From an uncultured Anaerovibrio sp. (GTDB taxonomy: Bacteria > Bacillota > Negativicutes > Selenomonadales > Selenomonadaceae), in NCBI GenBank assembly GCA_934203205.1, contig CAKPYV010000019.1:1-39962 (forward strand): a stretch of DNA of 39,962 nt, in the 5' to 3' direction. The stretch's first letter is position 1. Every line of letters starts with the position of its first letter. The notes beneath the pieces are model-generated. The model searched no databases, was not told where the DNA came from, and saw only the letters and a program-made list of their open reading frames with translations. The position numbers and the translations under genes were made by a program. Shown one piece after another: positions 32,460-39,962 of the stretch.

Positions 32460-33953
32460 TTAATCAACAAAAGGGTTTTCAGAAGCATAAAGCATACCCT
32501 TTGGCTGGTTGAATGCAATATCCTCTACGCCTAACTGGCGGAGAACATCAAAGATTACCTTGCCATAGTGACCAAAGGCTACAGCACCGTGATGTGGATA
32601 GCGTTTCTCAATCAATACGTGACGGTAGAAACGGCCCATCTCTGGGATAGCGAATACGCCAATGCCACCAAAGGATCCAGTAGCAACAGGCAGTACCTCA
32701 CCCTCGGCAATATAAGCACGAAGTTTGCCATCAGCAGTGCTCTGGAGACGATAGAAGGTAATTTCACCTGCATCAATATCGCCCTCTAGGGTGCCACGGG
32801 TAATATCAGGAGTACCGCCATTTTCCAGCAGACGATTCTGAATCAGCTGATACTTTACGCCACCCTTCTTCAGCTTGCACAGAGGAGTGTTGCCACAGTG
32901 GAAGCCCATGAAGGTGTCTTCAACGGTGTAGTTTTTGATACCCTTGATATGCTTTTCAAACATATCCTTTGGTACGGAATTGTTGATATCCAGCAGGGTA
33001 ACAGTGTCACCGGAAATGCAGATGCCCATGTATTCAGAAAGTGCACCATAGATATCTACCTCACAAGCAACAGGAATGCCTCTGGAAACGAGACGGCTAT
33101 TTACATAGCAAGGCTCAAAGCCGAACTGGCTTGGGAAGGCTGGCCAGCACTTGTTAGCAAAGGCTACATATTTGCGGGCACCTTTGTGAGCTTCCATCCA
33201 ATCCAGGAGAGTCAGTTCATACTGAGCCATACGTGGCAATAAATCTGGGTAAGGGTTGCCCTCAGTGCCAAGTTCCTTGGCCATGTCCTCTACAATATCC
33301 TTGATACGTGGATCATCCTGATGTTCTTTGTAGGAAACCAGTAAATCCAGCTCGGAATTTTCCTCAATTTCTACCCCAATGTCATAAAGAGGTGCAATAG
33401 GAGCATTGCAGGCGAAGAAATCCTGTGGACGAGGGCCAAAGGTGATGATTTTGAGGCCCTGCAGACCTAGCAAAGTACGTGCTACCGGCTGAAATTCAGC
33501 AATCATGTCGGCAATTTCGTCAGCGGTGCCAACAGGATATTCTGGAATAAATGCCTTGAGATGTCTAAGGCCTAGATTGTAGGAGCAGTTCAACACGCCA
33601 CAATAAGCATCGCCACGGCCGTTAATCAGGTTTTTGCCGGTTTCCTCAGCGGCAGCTACATACATAACAGGGCCGTCAAATTCTTTAGCCACCAGAGTTT
33701 CTGGAGTTTCTGGGCCAAAGTTTCCCAAGAATACTACTAGAGCGTTGCAGCCAGCATCCTTGGCTTCTTTTACAGCCTCCAGCATGTCGCATTCATTTTC
33801 AATGGTCTTTTTTACTTCGTACAAATCACCATATTTTTTACTGTAGCTTTCTACAATGGCCTTGCGACGGTTCTCGGAAAGGGAAATAATAAAGCAGTCA
33901 CGGCTTACAGAAATAATACCGCATTTTACATTTGGAATGTTGGTAATAGACAT
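32460..33953 (-). CDS. L-fucose/L-arabinose isomerase-family aldose isomerase
   Basis: A protein of 497 residues. The long two-domain layout, VVFLGNFGPETPETLVAKEFDGPVMYVAAAEE in the N-terminal part, CEVDIYGALSEYMG near residue 300 and GHYGKVIFDVLRQLGV near the C terminus match the FucI/AraA-like isomerase superfamily, which uses Mn2+ to interconvert aldoses and ketoses. CEVDIYGAL probably carries one of the metal-binding acids. The start is ATG 33953 with AAAAGGAG upstream, twelve codons inside the longest frame. It is divergent from a xylulokinase-like gene and has a matching operator, so the product is probably a 2-ketopentose. D-arabinose, D-lyxose, D-xylose and L-fucose are all open as substrate. 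No XylA-type isomerase is in the window. Confidence 0.83.
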   Translation of the reverse strand: MSITNIPNVKCGIISVSRDCFIISLSENRRKAIVESYSKKYGDLYEVKKTIENECDMLEAVKEAKDAGCNALVVFLGNFGPETPETLVAKEFDGPVMYVAAAEETGKNLINGRGDAYCGVLNCSYNLGLRHLKAFIPEYPVGTADEIADMIAEFQPVARTLLGLQGLKIITFGPRPQDFFACNAPIAPLYDIGVEIEENSELDLLVSYKEHQDDPRIKDIVEDMAKELGTEGNPYPDLLPRMAQYELTLLDWMEAHKGARKYVAFANKCWPAFPSQFGFEPCYVNSRLVSRGIPVACEVDIYGALSEYMGICISGDTVTLLDINNSVPKDMFEKHIKGIKNYTVEDTFMGFHCGNTPLCKLKKGGVKYQLIQNRLLENGGTPDITRGTLEGDIDAGEITFYRLQSTADGKLRAYIAEGEVLPVATGSFGGIGVFAIPEMGRFYRHVLIEKRYPHHGAVAFGHYGKVIFDVLRQLGVEDIAFNQPKGMLYASENPFVD

Positions 33954-34017
33954 GATGAACTCTCCTTTTATTTGATACACAATTTGCACCTACACCCCAG
34001 TAGGTTTTTTATGTTGC

Positions 34018-34075
34018 GTGTTCACGTGCACGCAATTGATAAACTTAGAATAGCACAGCTGTGAGTGGTTGTCAA
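34018..34075 (-). promoter_or_regulatory. Promoter and operator of the isomerase gene
   Basis: On the minus strand consensus TTGACA (34070-34075), a 17-base spacer and TATTCT (34047-34052). Just downstream of the start point, the sequence GTGTTCACGTGCACGC (34018-34033) matches 14 of 16 bases of the complement of the site in front of xylB. This is a likely LacI operator. Confidence 0.7.
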
Positions 34076-34080
34076 TATTA

Positions 34081-34848
34081 TTTTTGCAAATTCTGATTTA
34101 TCGAGTTACCTCTCTCCTCAAATATTGTAAATGAAAGTCGTTATGTCCGTGTTTTTTCGAGATACAGCCTGCGGTCATAACGACTTTTGCTCTGTCCGAC
34201 TTAATGGCCCTATCTGATGATTTATTCTAACGCACAGATACCGCTTGTCGCTGAGCCAATTCACAGAAACCGTAACGATAGAGAGTACCACCGGGGCCAC
34301 TTTTGCTGTGCAAAAGCAGGAGTCTCCCGACGCAAAAGTGTCATGCCCCTCCGGCTGTTGTCGAATCATCGTGATTTTTCGATTCTATCTAAATATCCAC
34401 AGCCGAGATAGTACCCACGAAAACCCGCTCTCGCTCCTAGCTAAGCCTAACGGATGCTAAATTCCTTCTGCGCCTTACGGCTTGAACTCATTAAGCACCG
34501 AGGCTTAGCAAGGGTTTTCTTAGGGTACTATCATCTGCTGTTCTATTCCAGTCAATACGCCAAAATTTCAAACAGTGCCAAAGCAGGAAGGTGCAATGAA
34601 TACACAAAATAGAAGGCATGACATATACCCTTAACAGGTATATCGATGTGCCTCGCTTCTTAACGAATTTAAGCCATGAAAAGATGAACATCGTGAAGCT
34701 TTTCATGCGATTAAATGAGTTTAGCAGCGTGAGGCACATCAATATAGCGCGAGCGTGCCTGTAAGGGTATATGCCATGCCTCAGTAAAGAGTATATGTAT
34801 GCCATTATGCAAATAAGTCTTAGGCTCGACAAATCAAAATTTTGCAAA
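34081..34848 (+). repeat. Structured repeat element, copy 3 (longest)
   Basis: About 768 bp bounded by imperfect terminal inverted repeats of roughly 25 bp: TTTTTGCAAATTCTGATTTA (left) and the complement of TTTTGCAAAATTTTGATTTG (right), each continuing into YCGAG. It has the same orientation as copy 2. Modules in order: GTCGTTATG/CATAACGAC stem-loop (34136-34183), conserved core (about 34185-34370), a copy-specific nested hairpin (34407-34532), and the long inverted repeat (34614-34781, outer arms AGGCATGACATATACCCTT and AAGGGTATATGCCATGCCT). It lies between the divergent isomerase and kinase promoters without disturbing either. Confidence 0.8.
34407..34532. repeat. Nested palindromic insert in repeat copy 3
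   Basis: GATAGTACCC (34407-34416) pairs with GGGTACTATC (34523-34532), continued inward by AAAACCC/GGGTTTT and GCTAAGCCT/AGGCTTAGC. Copies 1 and 2 lack this 126-bp unit at the equivalent place, so it looks like a second palindromic element inserted in the first. Confidence 0.6.
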
Positions 34849-34863
34849 AGAAAAAATAAATTG

Positions 34864-34922
34864 TTGACTCTTGTTTACTAGTGTGATATATTCTTTTACA
34901 TAAATAGCGTGCACGGGAACGC
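34864..34922 (+). promoter_or_regulatory. Promoter and LacI-type operator of the xylB operon
   Basis: TTGACT (34864-34869), a 17-base spacer and TATATT (34887-34892). GCGTGCACGGGAACGC (34907-34922) begins about 15 bases past the -10 box and matches the isomerase operator on the opposite strand. Confidence 0.7.
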
Positions 34923-34930
34923 AAAAGCAG

Positions 34931-34986
34931 AAATGCCAAAGTTAGGGTAAAATGCTAATGCCAAAGCAAAAATGCTAAAGTCAGGG
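34931..34986 (+). repeat. Short direct repeats in the xylB leader
   Basis: AAATGCCAAAGTTAGGG (34931-34947) recurs as AAATGCTAAAGTCAGGG (34970-34986), with a third partial unit (AATGCCAAAG, near 34957) between. The unit has no start codon with a ribosome-binding site; the role is unknown. Confidence 0.5.
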
Positions 34987-35035
34987 GACAGCCTAATTCA
35001 CGCTTTAATTTTTGGGTTAGTAGAGGAGAGGAATA

Positions 35036-36559
35036 ATGAGATATTTAATCGGCATTGATATTGGTACATCAGCTACCAAGACAGTTTTATTCAATGAAAA
35101 ATGTGAAGTAGTAGCATCTGCATCTCAGGAATATCCACTTTATCAGCCACAAAATGGCTGGGCTGAGCAGGAGCCTACAGATTGGGCCAACGCTGTAGAA
35201 GCCACCATAAAAAAGATTATGATCGAATCCGGTGTAGCCAAGGAGGATGTAAAAGGCATTGGTCTCTCTGGTCAGATGCATGGTTTGGTTATGCTGGATA
35301 AAGACAATGCGGTTATCAGACCATCTATTATCTGGTGTGACCAGCGTACTGGCAAGGAATGTCAGGAAATAACTACAAAGGTTGGTGCTCAGCGTCTGAT
35401 TGAGATTACAGCTAACCCTGCCCTGACAGGTTTTACAGCTTCCAAGATTTTGTGGGTAAGAAACCACGAGGCAGAAAATTATCGCCGTTGCCGTCACATC
35501 CTGTTGCCAAAGGATTATATTCGTTTCTGCATGACCGGGGAATATGCTACAGAGGTATCAGATGCCAGCGGTATGCAGCTGTTAGATGTACCAAATCGTT
35601 GCTGGTCTCAGGAGATTCTGGACAAGCTGGAAATTGATGCAGATCTGCTGCCTAAGGTATATGAATCTCCAGAAGTTACCGGTATAATAACTTCCGAATT
35701 TGCTGCTAAAACCGGCTTGGCTGTTGGCACTGTAGTGGTAGGTGGTGCAGGAGATAATGCTGCTGCTGCTGTAGGTACTGGTATTGTGGAAGATGGCAGG
35801 GCCTTTACCACCATTGGTACAAGCGGTGTAGTTTTTGCTCATACCAGTGAGCCACGGATTGATCCAAAGGGCAGAGTTCACACTTTCTGCTGTGCTGTAC
35901 CTGGTTGTTGGCACGTTATGGGGGTTACTCAGGCAGCCGGTCTTTCCCTGAAATGGTTTAGAGATAACCTAGCCGAATACTATAAGGAAGAGGCTGAGAA
36001 ACAGGGTGTAGATTCCTATGATTTAATCAATCAGGACGTGGAGAATGTACCTATTGGCAGCCGTCGTTTGCTTTATCTGCCATATTTAATGGGAGAGCGT
36101 ACTCCACATCTTAATCCGAATTGCCGAGGCGTCTTCTTTGGTTTGTCTGCTATTCATACCAAAGCAGATATGCTGAGAGCAGTTATGGAGGGTGTAAGTT
36201 ATTCGCTGTCTGACTGTTTGGATGTATTGAGAGAAATGCAGGTGGATGTAAGCGAAATGATGGCCTGTGGCGGTGGTGGCAAGAGCAAAATCTGGCGCCA
36301 GATGCTGGCAGATATGTACGGCTGTGAGGTTAAGACCATCAAAGCTCAGGAGGGGCCAGCCTTGGGGGTAGCTATTCTGGCTGGTGTAGGAGCTGGTATC
36401 TTTAATGATGTTCAGAGTGCCTGCCGTCAGTTTATTGCTCAGGAAACCTATTGCCAGCCAGAGCCAGCTAGCAAGGCATATTATGAAAAGGGCCATGCCT
36501 TGTACAAGAAGTTGTATGTACAGCTTAAGGACTGCTATGAGGAGTTAGCTCAGCTGTAA
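35036..36559 (+). CDS. xylB: Xylulokinase-like FGGY sugar kinase
   Basis: A protein of 507 residues, the normal length for FGGY kinases. It has the phosphate-binding loop IGIDIGTSATKTVLF, the XylB-type substrate motif GLSGQMHGLVMLD and IIWCDQRT, the catalytic aspartate in GGAGDNAAAAVGTG, and ACGGGGKSKIWRQMLADMYG near the C terminus. It phosphorylates a 2-ketopentose with ATP; D-xylulose is the default assignment, and ribulose cannot be excluded given the FucI-like isomerase next door. GAGGAGAGG precedes ATG 35036. It heads a xylB, transporter, DUF4867 operon. Confidence 0.9.
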   Translation: MRYLIGIDIGTSATKTVLFNEKCEVVASASQEYPLYQPQNGWAEQEPTDWANAVEATIKKIMIESGVAKEDVKGIGLSGQMHGLVMLDKDNAVIRPSIIWCDQRTGKECQEITTKVGAQRLIEITANPALTGFTASKILWVRNHEAENYRRCRHILLPKDYIRFCMTGEYATEVSDASGMQLLDVPNRCWSQEILDKLEIDADLLPKVYESPEVTGIITSEFAAKTGLAVGTVVVGGAGDNAAAAVGTGIVEDGRAFTTIGTSGVVFAHTSEPRIDPKGRVHTFCCAVPGCWHVMGVTQAAGLSLKWFRDNLAEYYKEEAEKQGVDSYDLINQDVENVPIGSRRLLYLPYLMGERTPHLNPNCRGVFFGLSAIHTKADMLRAVMEGVSYSLSDCLDVLREMQVDVSEMMACGGGGKSKIWRQMLADMYGCEVKTIKAQEGPALGVAILAGVGAGIFNDVQSACRQFIAQETYCQPEPASKAYYEKGHALYKKLYVQLKDCYEELAQL

Positions 36560-36597
36560 GTCGTAGTAAGTGTGTATTTTTTAGAGGGGTTAATAAA

Positions 36598-38001
36598 ATG
36601 AGAGAAAATGTTAATGCTGCAGCAGAAAAGCGTGCTGCTAGAGTAAGGATGTTTATCTATTTTGCTGCCGGCATGGCTGGTTTGTTATTTGGCTTGGATC
36701 AGGGGGTTATTTCCGGTGCCCTGCCATTTATCGCTGAGGAATGGAATCTTAGTAGTCATATGCAGGAAATGGTGGTAAGCTCCATGATGGTTGGTGCTGC
36801 CACTGGTGCTATCATAGCTTCCTTTTTGGCTGGTGGTATTGGCAGAAAAAAAAGTATTTTGATAGGTGCAGTTCTCTTTATTGTAGGATGTGTTGGTTCC
36901 AGCATTGCACCTAATGTGGAGGTTTTGATTGGTTCTCGTTTGATTCTAGGACTGTCTGTAGGTATTGCTTCTTATACCGCACCTCTGTATCTGGCAGAAA
37001 TGTCTGATAAGGATGCTAGAGGCAAGGTTATTTCCGGTTATCAGCTGATGGTAACTGTAGGTATTCTGGCTGCTTTCCTTTCTGATACAGCTTTCAGCTA
37101 TACCGGAGATTGGCGTATGATGCTGCTGGTAATTGCTATTCCTGCTGTAGTATTGATTTTTACAGTATTTAATCTGCCAGATAGCCCTCGTTGGTTGGCT
37201 GCCAAGGGTAAGTTTGAGGCTGCTGAAAAGGTTCTCAATTCTCTACATGCCAGCAAGGAAATTGCTGACAGCGAGTTGGCTGATATTAAGGAAACTCTTA
37301 AGGTAAAGCAGGCAGGCTGGGCCTTGTTCAAATCCAACTCCAATGTAAGAAGAGCTGTATTCCTGGGAGTACTTTTGCAGGCTATGCAGCAGTTTACAGG
37401 CTTTAATGTAATCATGTATTATTCTCCTAAGATTCTCAGTTTGGCAGGTTTTTCCAGCACAGAGGATCAGATGATTGGTACAGTTATTAATGGTATTGTT
37501 TTCGTTCTTTCCACCTTTATTGCCATTGGTATGGTAGATAAGGGAGGCCGCAAGCCAGCGCTGAAAATCGGCTTCGGTGTTATGGCAGCTTCCATGGCGG
37601 TGGTAGGCGTGTGCATGGGATTGCTGGAGGCAGGTAACGCTCCTGGTTTTGTACCATATCTGGCTGCCGTTATGACCATGGTTAGCATTGCTGGCTTTGG
37701 CATGAGTGCTGGTCCTATTGTTTGGGTATTGTGTTCTGAGATTCAGCCATTGAAGAGCCGTGAATTTGGTATTGCTTGCTCTACTATGACCAACTGGATT
37801 ACCTGTGCTATTGTAGGCGCAACTTTCCTGACCTTGGTAGACACCTTGGGTTCTTCTATGACCTTCTGGCTGTATGCAGCTCTTAATGGTTTCTTCATTG
37901 TTTTGACCATTAGTTTTGTCCCAGAAACCAAGAATGTTTCTCTGGAAAAGATTGAGCATAACCTGATGAAGGGTAAAAAGCTGCGGGAGATTGGCTGTTA
38001 A
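36598..38001 (+). CDS. Sugar-porter MFS transporter (XylE/AraE/GalP-like)
   Basis: An integral membrane protein of 467 residues with twelve predicted helices. Sugar-porter signatures are present: GLLFGLDQGVISGALPFI in helix 1, GGIGRKKSILIG, LYLAEMSDKDARGKV, LPDSPRWLAAKGK before the central loop, LQAMQQFTGFNVIMYYSPKI in helix 7, and VPETKNVSLEKIE at the end. It is expected to be a proton-coupled importer of the sugar acted on by the neighbouring isomerase and kinase, probably a pentose. AGAGGGG precedes the ATG. Confidence 0.92.
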   Translation: MRENVNAAAEKRAARVRMFIYFAAGMAGLLFGLDQGVISGALPFIAEEWNLSSHMQEMVVSSMMVGAATGAIIASFLAGGIGRKKSILIGAVLFIVGCVGSSIAPNVEVLIGSRLILGLSVGIASYTAPLYLAEMSDKDARGKVISGYQLMVTVGILAAFLSDTAFSYTGDWRMMLLVIAIPAVVLIFTVFNLPDSPRWLAAKGKFEAAEKVLNSLHASKEIADSELADIKETLKVKQAGWALFKSNSNVRRAVFLGVLLQAMQQFTGFNVIMYYSPKILSLAGFSSTEDQMIGTVINGIVFVLSTFIAIGMVDKGGRKPALKIGFGVMAASMAVVGVCMGLLEAGNAPGFVPYLAAVMTMVSIAGFGMSAGPIVWVLCSEIQPLKSREFGIACSTMTNWITCAIVGATFLTLVDTLGSSMTFWLYAALNGFFIVLTISFVPETKNVSLEKIEHNLMKGKKLREIGC

Positions 38002-38027
38002 AGGGATTGATTTAGGAGGAATAGATT

Positions 38028-38654
38028 ATGAAAATTTATAGTGTAAATGATAAAGAGTTTAGAGCCTATGGACGGGTATTGGATGTAGATACAGCAGATT
38101 TTGTCAAGGCCATTAACAACCATGAAGCTGTAAAGGAAGGCGTAGTATATGAGCCATCTGTAGCAGAGTTTGAGGCATTGCCATTAAGCACTATCATGGA
38201 GGACAAAATTTATGGCGAGCAGCCTATAGAATTTGGCCATTGCAGCGGTTATAATCGCAAATTGAATGCAGTGGAGTACCATCGGTCTTCTGAGGTAGAT
38301 ATAGCAGCTACTGATTTGTATCTTATGTTGGGCAAACAGCAGGATATAGCGCCAGAAAAGTTTACTTATGCCACAGAGCAGATAGAGGTATTCCATGTAC
38401 CTGCTGGTACAGCTGTGGAGCTGTATGCCACCACCCTCCATTTTGCACCTTGCAGTGTAGAGCCAGGTAAAGAGTTTCGCTGTGGTGTTATTCTGCCGAA
38501 GCACACCAATGAAGCCTTGAGCAAAACTGACCGTCAGGCTGGAGAGGATAAACTGCTTTTTGCCAATAATAAGTGGATGATTGCTCATGAGGATAGCGGT
38601 CTTGGTAAAGATGGCGCTTTTGTAGGCTTGCAGGGCCAGAATTTGGAGCTGTAA
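38028..38654 (+). CDS. DUF4867 family, cupin-like protein
   Basis: A protein of 208 residues that I assign to DUF4867, a family without known function. The centre has cupin-like features: GHCSGYNRKLNAVEYHRSSEVDIA (about residues 66-89, with His and Glu spaced as in cupin motif 1) and VPAGTAVELYATTLHFAP (about 124-141, with the PAG turn and a second His as in motif 2). Such residues commonly bind a divalent metal in sugar isomerases and epimerases. TAGGAGG precedes the ATG, 26 bases after the transporter stop. Its place in the kinase/transporter operon suggests a step in handling the same sugar, for example epimerisation, mutarotation or isomerisation. This is inference only. Confidence 0.8.
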   Translation: MKIYSVNDKEFRAYGRVLDVDTADFVKAINNHEAVKEGVVYEPSVAEFEALPLSTIMEDKIYGEQPIEFGHCSGYNRKLNAVEYHRSSEVDIAATDLYLMLGKQQDIAPEKFTYATEQIEVFHVPAGTAVELYATTLHFAPCSVEPGKEFRCGVILPKHTNEALSKTDRQAGEDKLLFANNKWMIAHEDSGLGKDGAFVGLQGQNLEL

Positions 38655-38670
38655 GAATCAAGTATTTTCC

Positions 38671-38698
38671 TTGAACTTTAACTGGGAAATGTTATAAT
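38671..38698 (+). promoter_or_regulatory. Promoter upstream of the operon terminator
   Basis: TTGAAC (38671-38676), a 16-base spacer and perfect TATAAT (38693-38698). A transcript from here meets the terminator at 38738 before reaching the LacI gene. Confidence 0.55.
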
Positions 38699-38737
38699 AA
38701 AAATAGGTGCTTAGCCCTAGGGATAGCCCAGAAAACC

Positions 38738-38769
38738 AAAAACCGCCTGCTGTTTTGAAGGCGGTTTTT
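38738..38769 (+). terminator. Terminator of the xylB operon
   Basis: AAAAACCGCCT pairs perfectly with AGGCGGTTTTT around a 10-base loop; the stem itself ends in five T. Confidence 0.85.
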
Positions 38770-38825
38770 GTGGTTCATTGTATATGGGCGAGGTAAGGTC
38801 TTTATATGATGAAAGGGGTATTTTT

Positions 38826-39842
38826 ATGGTAACAATGCAAAAAATTGCCGAGCTGTGCGGTGTTTCTCGTGGTACAGTAGATAGAGTAATGCATGGCAGG
38901 GGCAGGGTTAGCACCGAAACCGCTGCTCATATAATGCAAATTGCTAAGGAGCTGGGCTATGAGCCAAATCCAGCTGGCAAGGCTCTAGCCGCCCGCAAAA
39001 AACAGCCCCATGTGGCGGTTATTTTACCTTCTGAAGGCAATCCATTTTTTGATGAAGTAATCAGGGGGCTGCAGACCTCTGCTGAATTTTATAGCAGCTA
39101 TGGGTTAAAGATGGAGCTATACACCATGAAGGGATATAATGCCCAAATTCAGCTTGATATACTAAAAAGGGTTAGCCAAAGTGTAGAGGCCTTAATTATT
39201 AATCCTATTGATGATGAGTCTATTCGAGAGGCCTTGGACAAATTGGTGGATGAGGGAAAATTCATAGTTACGGTGAATAATGATGCCTCTACTACCAAAA
39301 GACATTGCTATGTAGGGGCTGATTATGAGAATAGTGGTATTACAGCCTGTGCTTTGTTGGCGGCTTTGACTAAGGCCAGGGCAAATGTTGGTATTGTGCT
39401 GGGAAATAGACAGGTATTAGGCCATTGCAAAAGATTGGAAGGGTTTTGCCAACGCATGGATTCATTGCCTGATTTTCATGTGGCTGCAGTGGTGGAAAAT
39501 GAGGATGATGATATTTGTTCCTACGATAGAACCAAGGCTATGCTGGCAGAGAATCCCCATATTACAGCCCTTTATCTGGCTGCTGGCGGTGTATATGGGG
39601 CCTGTCGGGCGGTTATGGAACTGCCAGGGGAAAAAAGGCCTTTGGTTATAGCCGTGGACAGTGTGCCTACCACTGTGGAAATGATGAAAAATGGCATTAT
39701 TACAGCTGTTATCTATCAGCATCCATATCGTCAGGGCAGGAGAGCCATGGAGGTGGCCTTTGAATATCTTATTAATGGCCGTCAACCTCGATATGATGAA
39801 TATCTGGTAAAGAATGAAATCAAATTATTGGAAAATTTATAA
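38826..39842 (+). CDS. LacI-family regulator of the sugar (pentose) locus
   Basis: A protein of 338 residues. The helix-turn-helix reads VTMQKIAELCGVSRGTVDRVMHG, followed by a periplasmic-binding domain of the sugar-binding type (VAVILPSEGNPFFDEVIRGL..; ALIINPIDDESI). ATG 38826 was chosen because AAAGGGG lies seven bases upstream; the frame is open 16 codons further but without a ribosome-binding site. It follows the isomerase/kinase/transporter/DUF4867 genes and is the best candidate to bind the shared operators at 34018 and 34907. The effector is probably the imported sugar. Confidence 0.9.
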   Translation: MVTMQKIAELCGVSRGTVDRVMHGRGRVSTETAAHIMQIAKELGYEPNPAGKALAARKKQPHVAVILPSEGNPFFDEVIRGLQTSAEFYSSYGLKMELYTMKGYNAQIQLDILKRVSQSVEALIINPIDDESIREALDKLVDEGKFIVTVNNDASTTKRHCYVGADYENSGITACALLAALTKARANVGIVLGNRQVLGHCKRLEGFCQRMDSLPDFHVAAVVENEDDDICSYDRTKAMLAENPHITALYLAAGGVYGACRAVMELPGEKRPLVIAVDSVPTTVEMMKNGIITAVIYQHPYRQGRRAMEVAFEYLINGRQPRYDEYLVKNEIKLLENL

Positions 39843-39858
39843 TTTAGGGCATAAAAAT

Positions 39859-39886
39859 AGGACTTCCGCCTTTTGGTGGAAGTCCT
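39859..39886. terminator. Hairpin after the LacI gene
   Basis: AGGACTTCCGCC pairs with GGTGGAAGTCCT with one wobble. No T-tract follows on the plus strand, but ATTTTTAT follows on the minus strand. Beyond it, GGAG (39945-39948) and ATG (39956) may start another gene cut by the window end. Confidence 0.5.
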
Positions 39887-39962
39887 CAGATTGTTGACAA
39901 ACTAGCATAAAGCACTCCGTTCATGGTAAAATATTATTATGATTGGAGTGTTTTTATGTATA

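Noticed and set aside
39890..39962. Start of an insertion sequence or new gene at the right edge
   Set aside because: Only an ATG at 39956 with a GGAG upstream is visible and two codons remain; too little to call.

Overview
The window looks like chromosomal DNA from a Negativicutes bacterium (a Firmicute with an outer membrane), most likely Selenomonadales. The main evidence is two outer-membrane porins (12170-13531 and 22973-24400) that carry an N-terminal SLH domain, a short coiled coil and a beta-barrel ending in ..VDFHF, the OmpM-like architecture typical of this group. A TonB-dependent receptor sits beside Firmicute-style PTS operons, RpiR and LacI regulators and strong AGGAGG ribosome-binding sites. 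I saw no tRNA, rRNA, CRISPR array or transposase gene.

Layout. 168-1724: a solitary ABC-F ATPase. 2134-5683: a tightly packed operon of a small membrane protein, two proteins with HMA-like domains and a P1B-type ATPase that lacks the usual CPx motif. 5793-6857 (minus): a LacI regulator divergent from 7261-11944, a PTS permease (domain order IIA-IIC-IIB), an EEP-family phosphatase resembling maltose-6'-phosphate phosphatase MapP, and amylomaltase MalQ. Together these suggest maltose import as maltose-6'-P, dephosphorylation in the cell, then glucan transfer. 12170-13531: the first SLH porin. 14255-16646: a cobalamin riboswitch and a TonB receptor interrupted by an in-frame TAG; this block lies between two inverted copies of a roughly 0.5-0.6 kb structured repeat. 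17538-17993: an orphan SpeD homologue that lacks the serine from which the pyruvoyl cofactor is made.

18264-27098 is a beta-glucan utilisation locus: PTS IIB, secreted GH9 endoglucanase, RpiR regulator, PTS IIC, SLH porin, PTS IIA, secreted GH16 lichenase-like enzyme and GH1 6-phospho-beta-glucosidase. The parts fit together as depolymerisation outside the cytoplasm, outer-membrane passage through the porin, phosphorylating uptake of cello- or laminari-oligosaccharides, and cytoplasmic hydrolysis. It is the functional counterpart of a Bacteroidetes PUL, with an SLH porin plus PTS in place of SusCD. A similar 16-17 bp motif lies upstream of both IIB and IIC and is a candidate RpiR operator.

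27245-32272 holds housekeeping or envelope genes: an NSS-family sodium symporter, a GalT/HIT-like DUF4931 protein (minus), and a SpoVB/MurJ-like flippase followed by a YegS/DagK-like lipid kinase. 32460-39842 is a sugar (probably pentose) locus: a FucI/AraA-like isomerase (minus), XylB-like kinase, sugar-porter MFS, DUF4867 cupin-like protein and a LacI regulator. The divergent isomerase and kinase promoters share a nearly identical 16-bp GC-rich operator, and a third, largest copy of the structured repeat is inserted between them.

The least explained items are the three-copy repeat family, the serine-less SpeD, the interrupted riboswitch-controlled receptor, the non-CPx metal ATPase operon and the DUF4867 sugar pathway.
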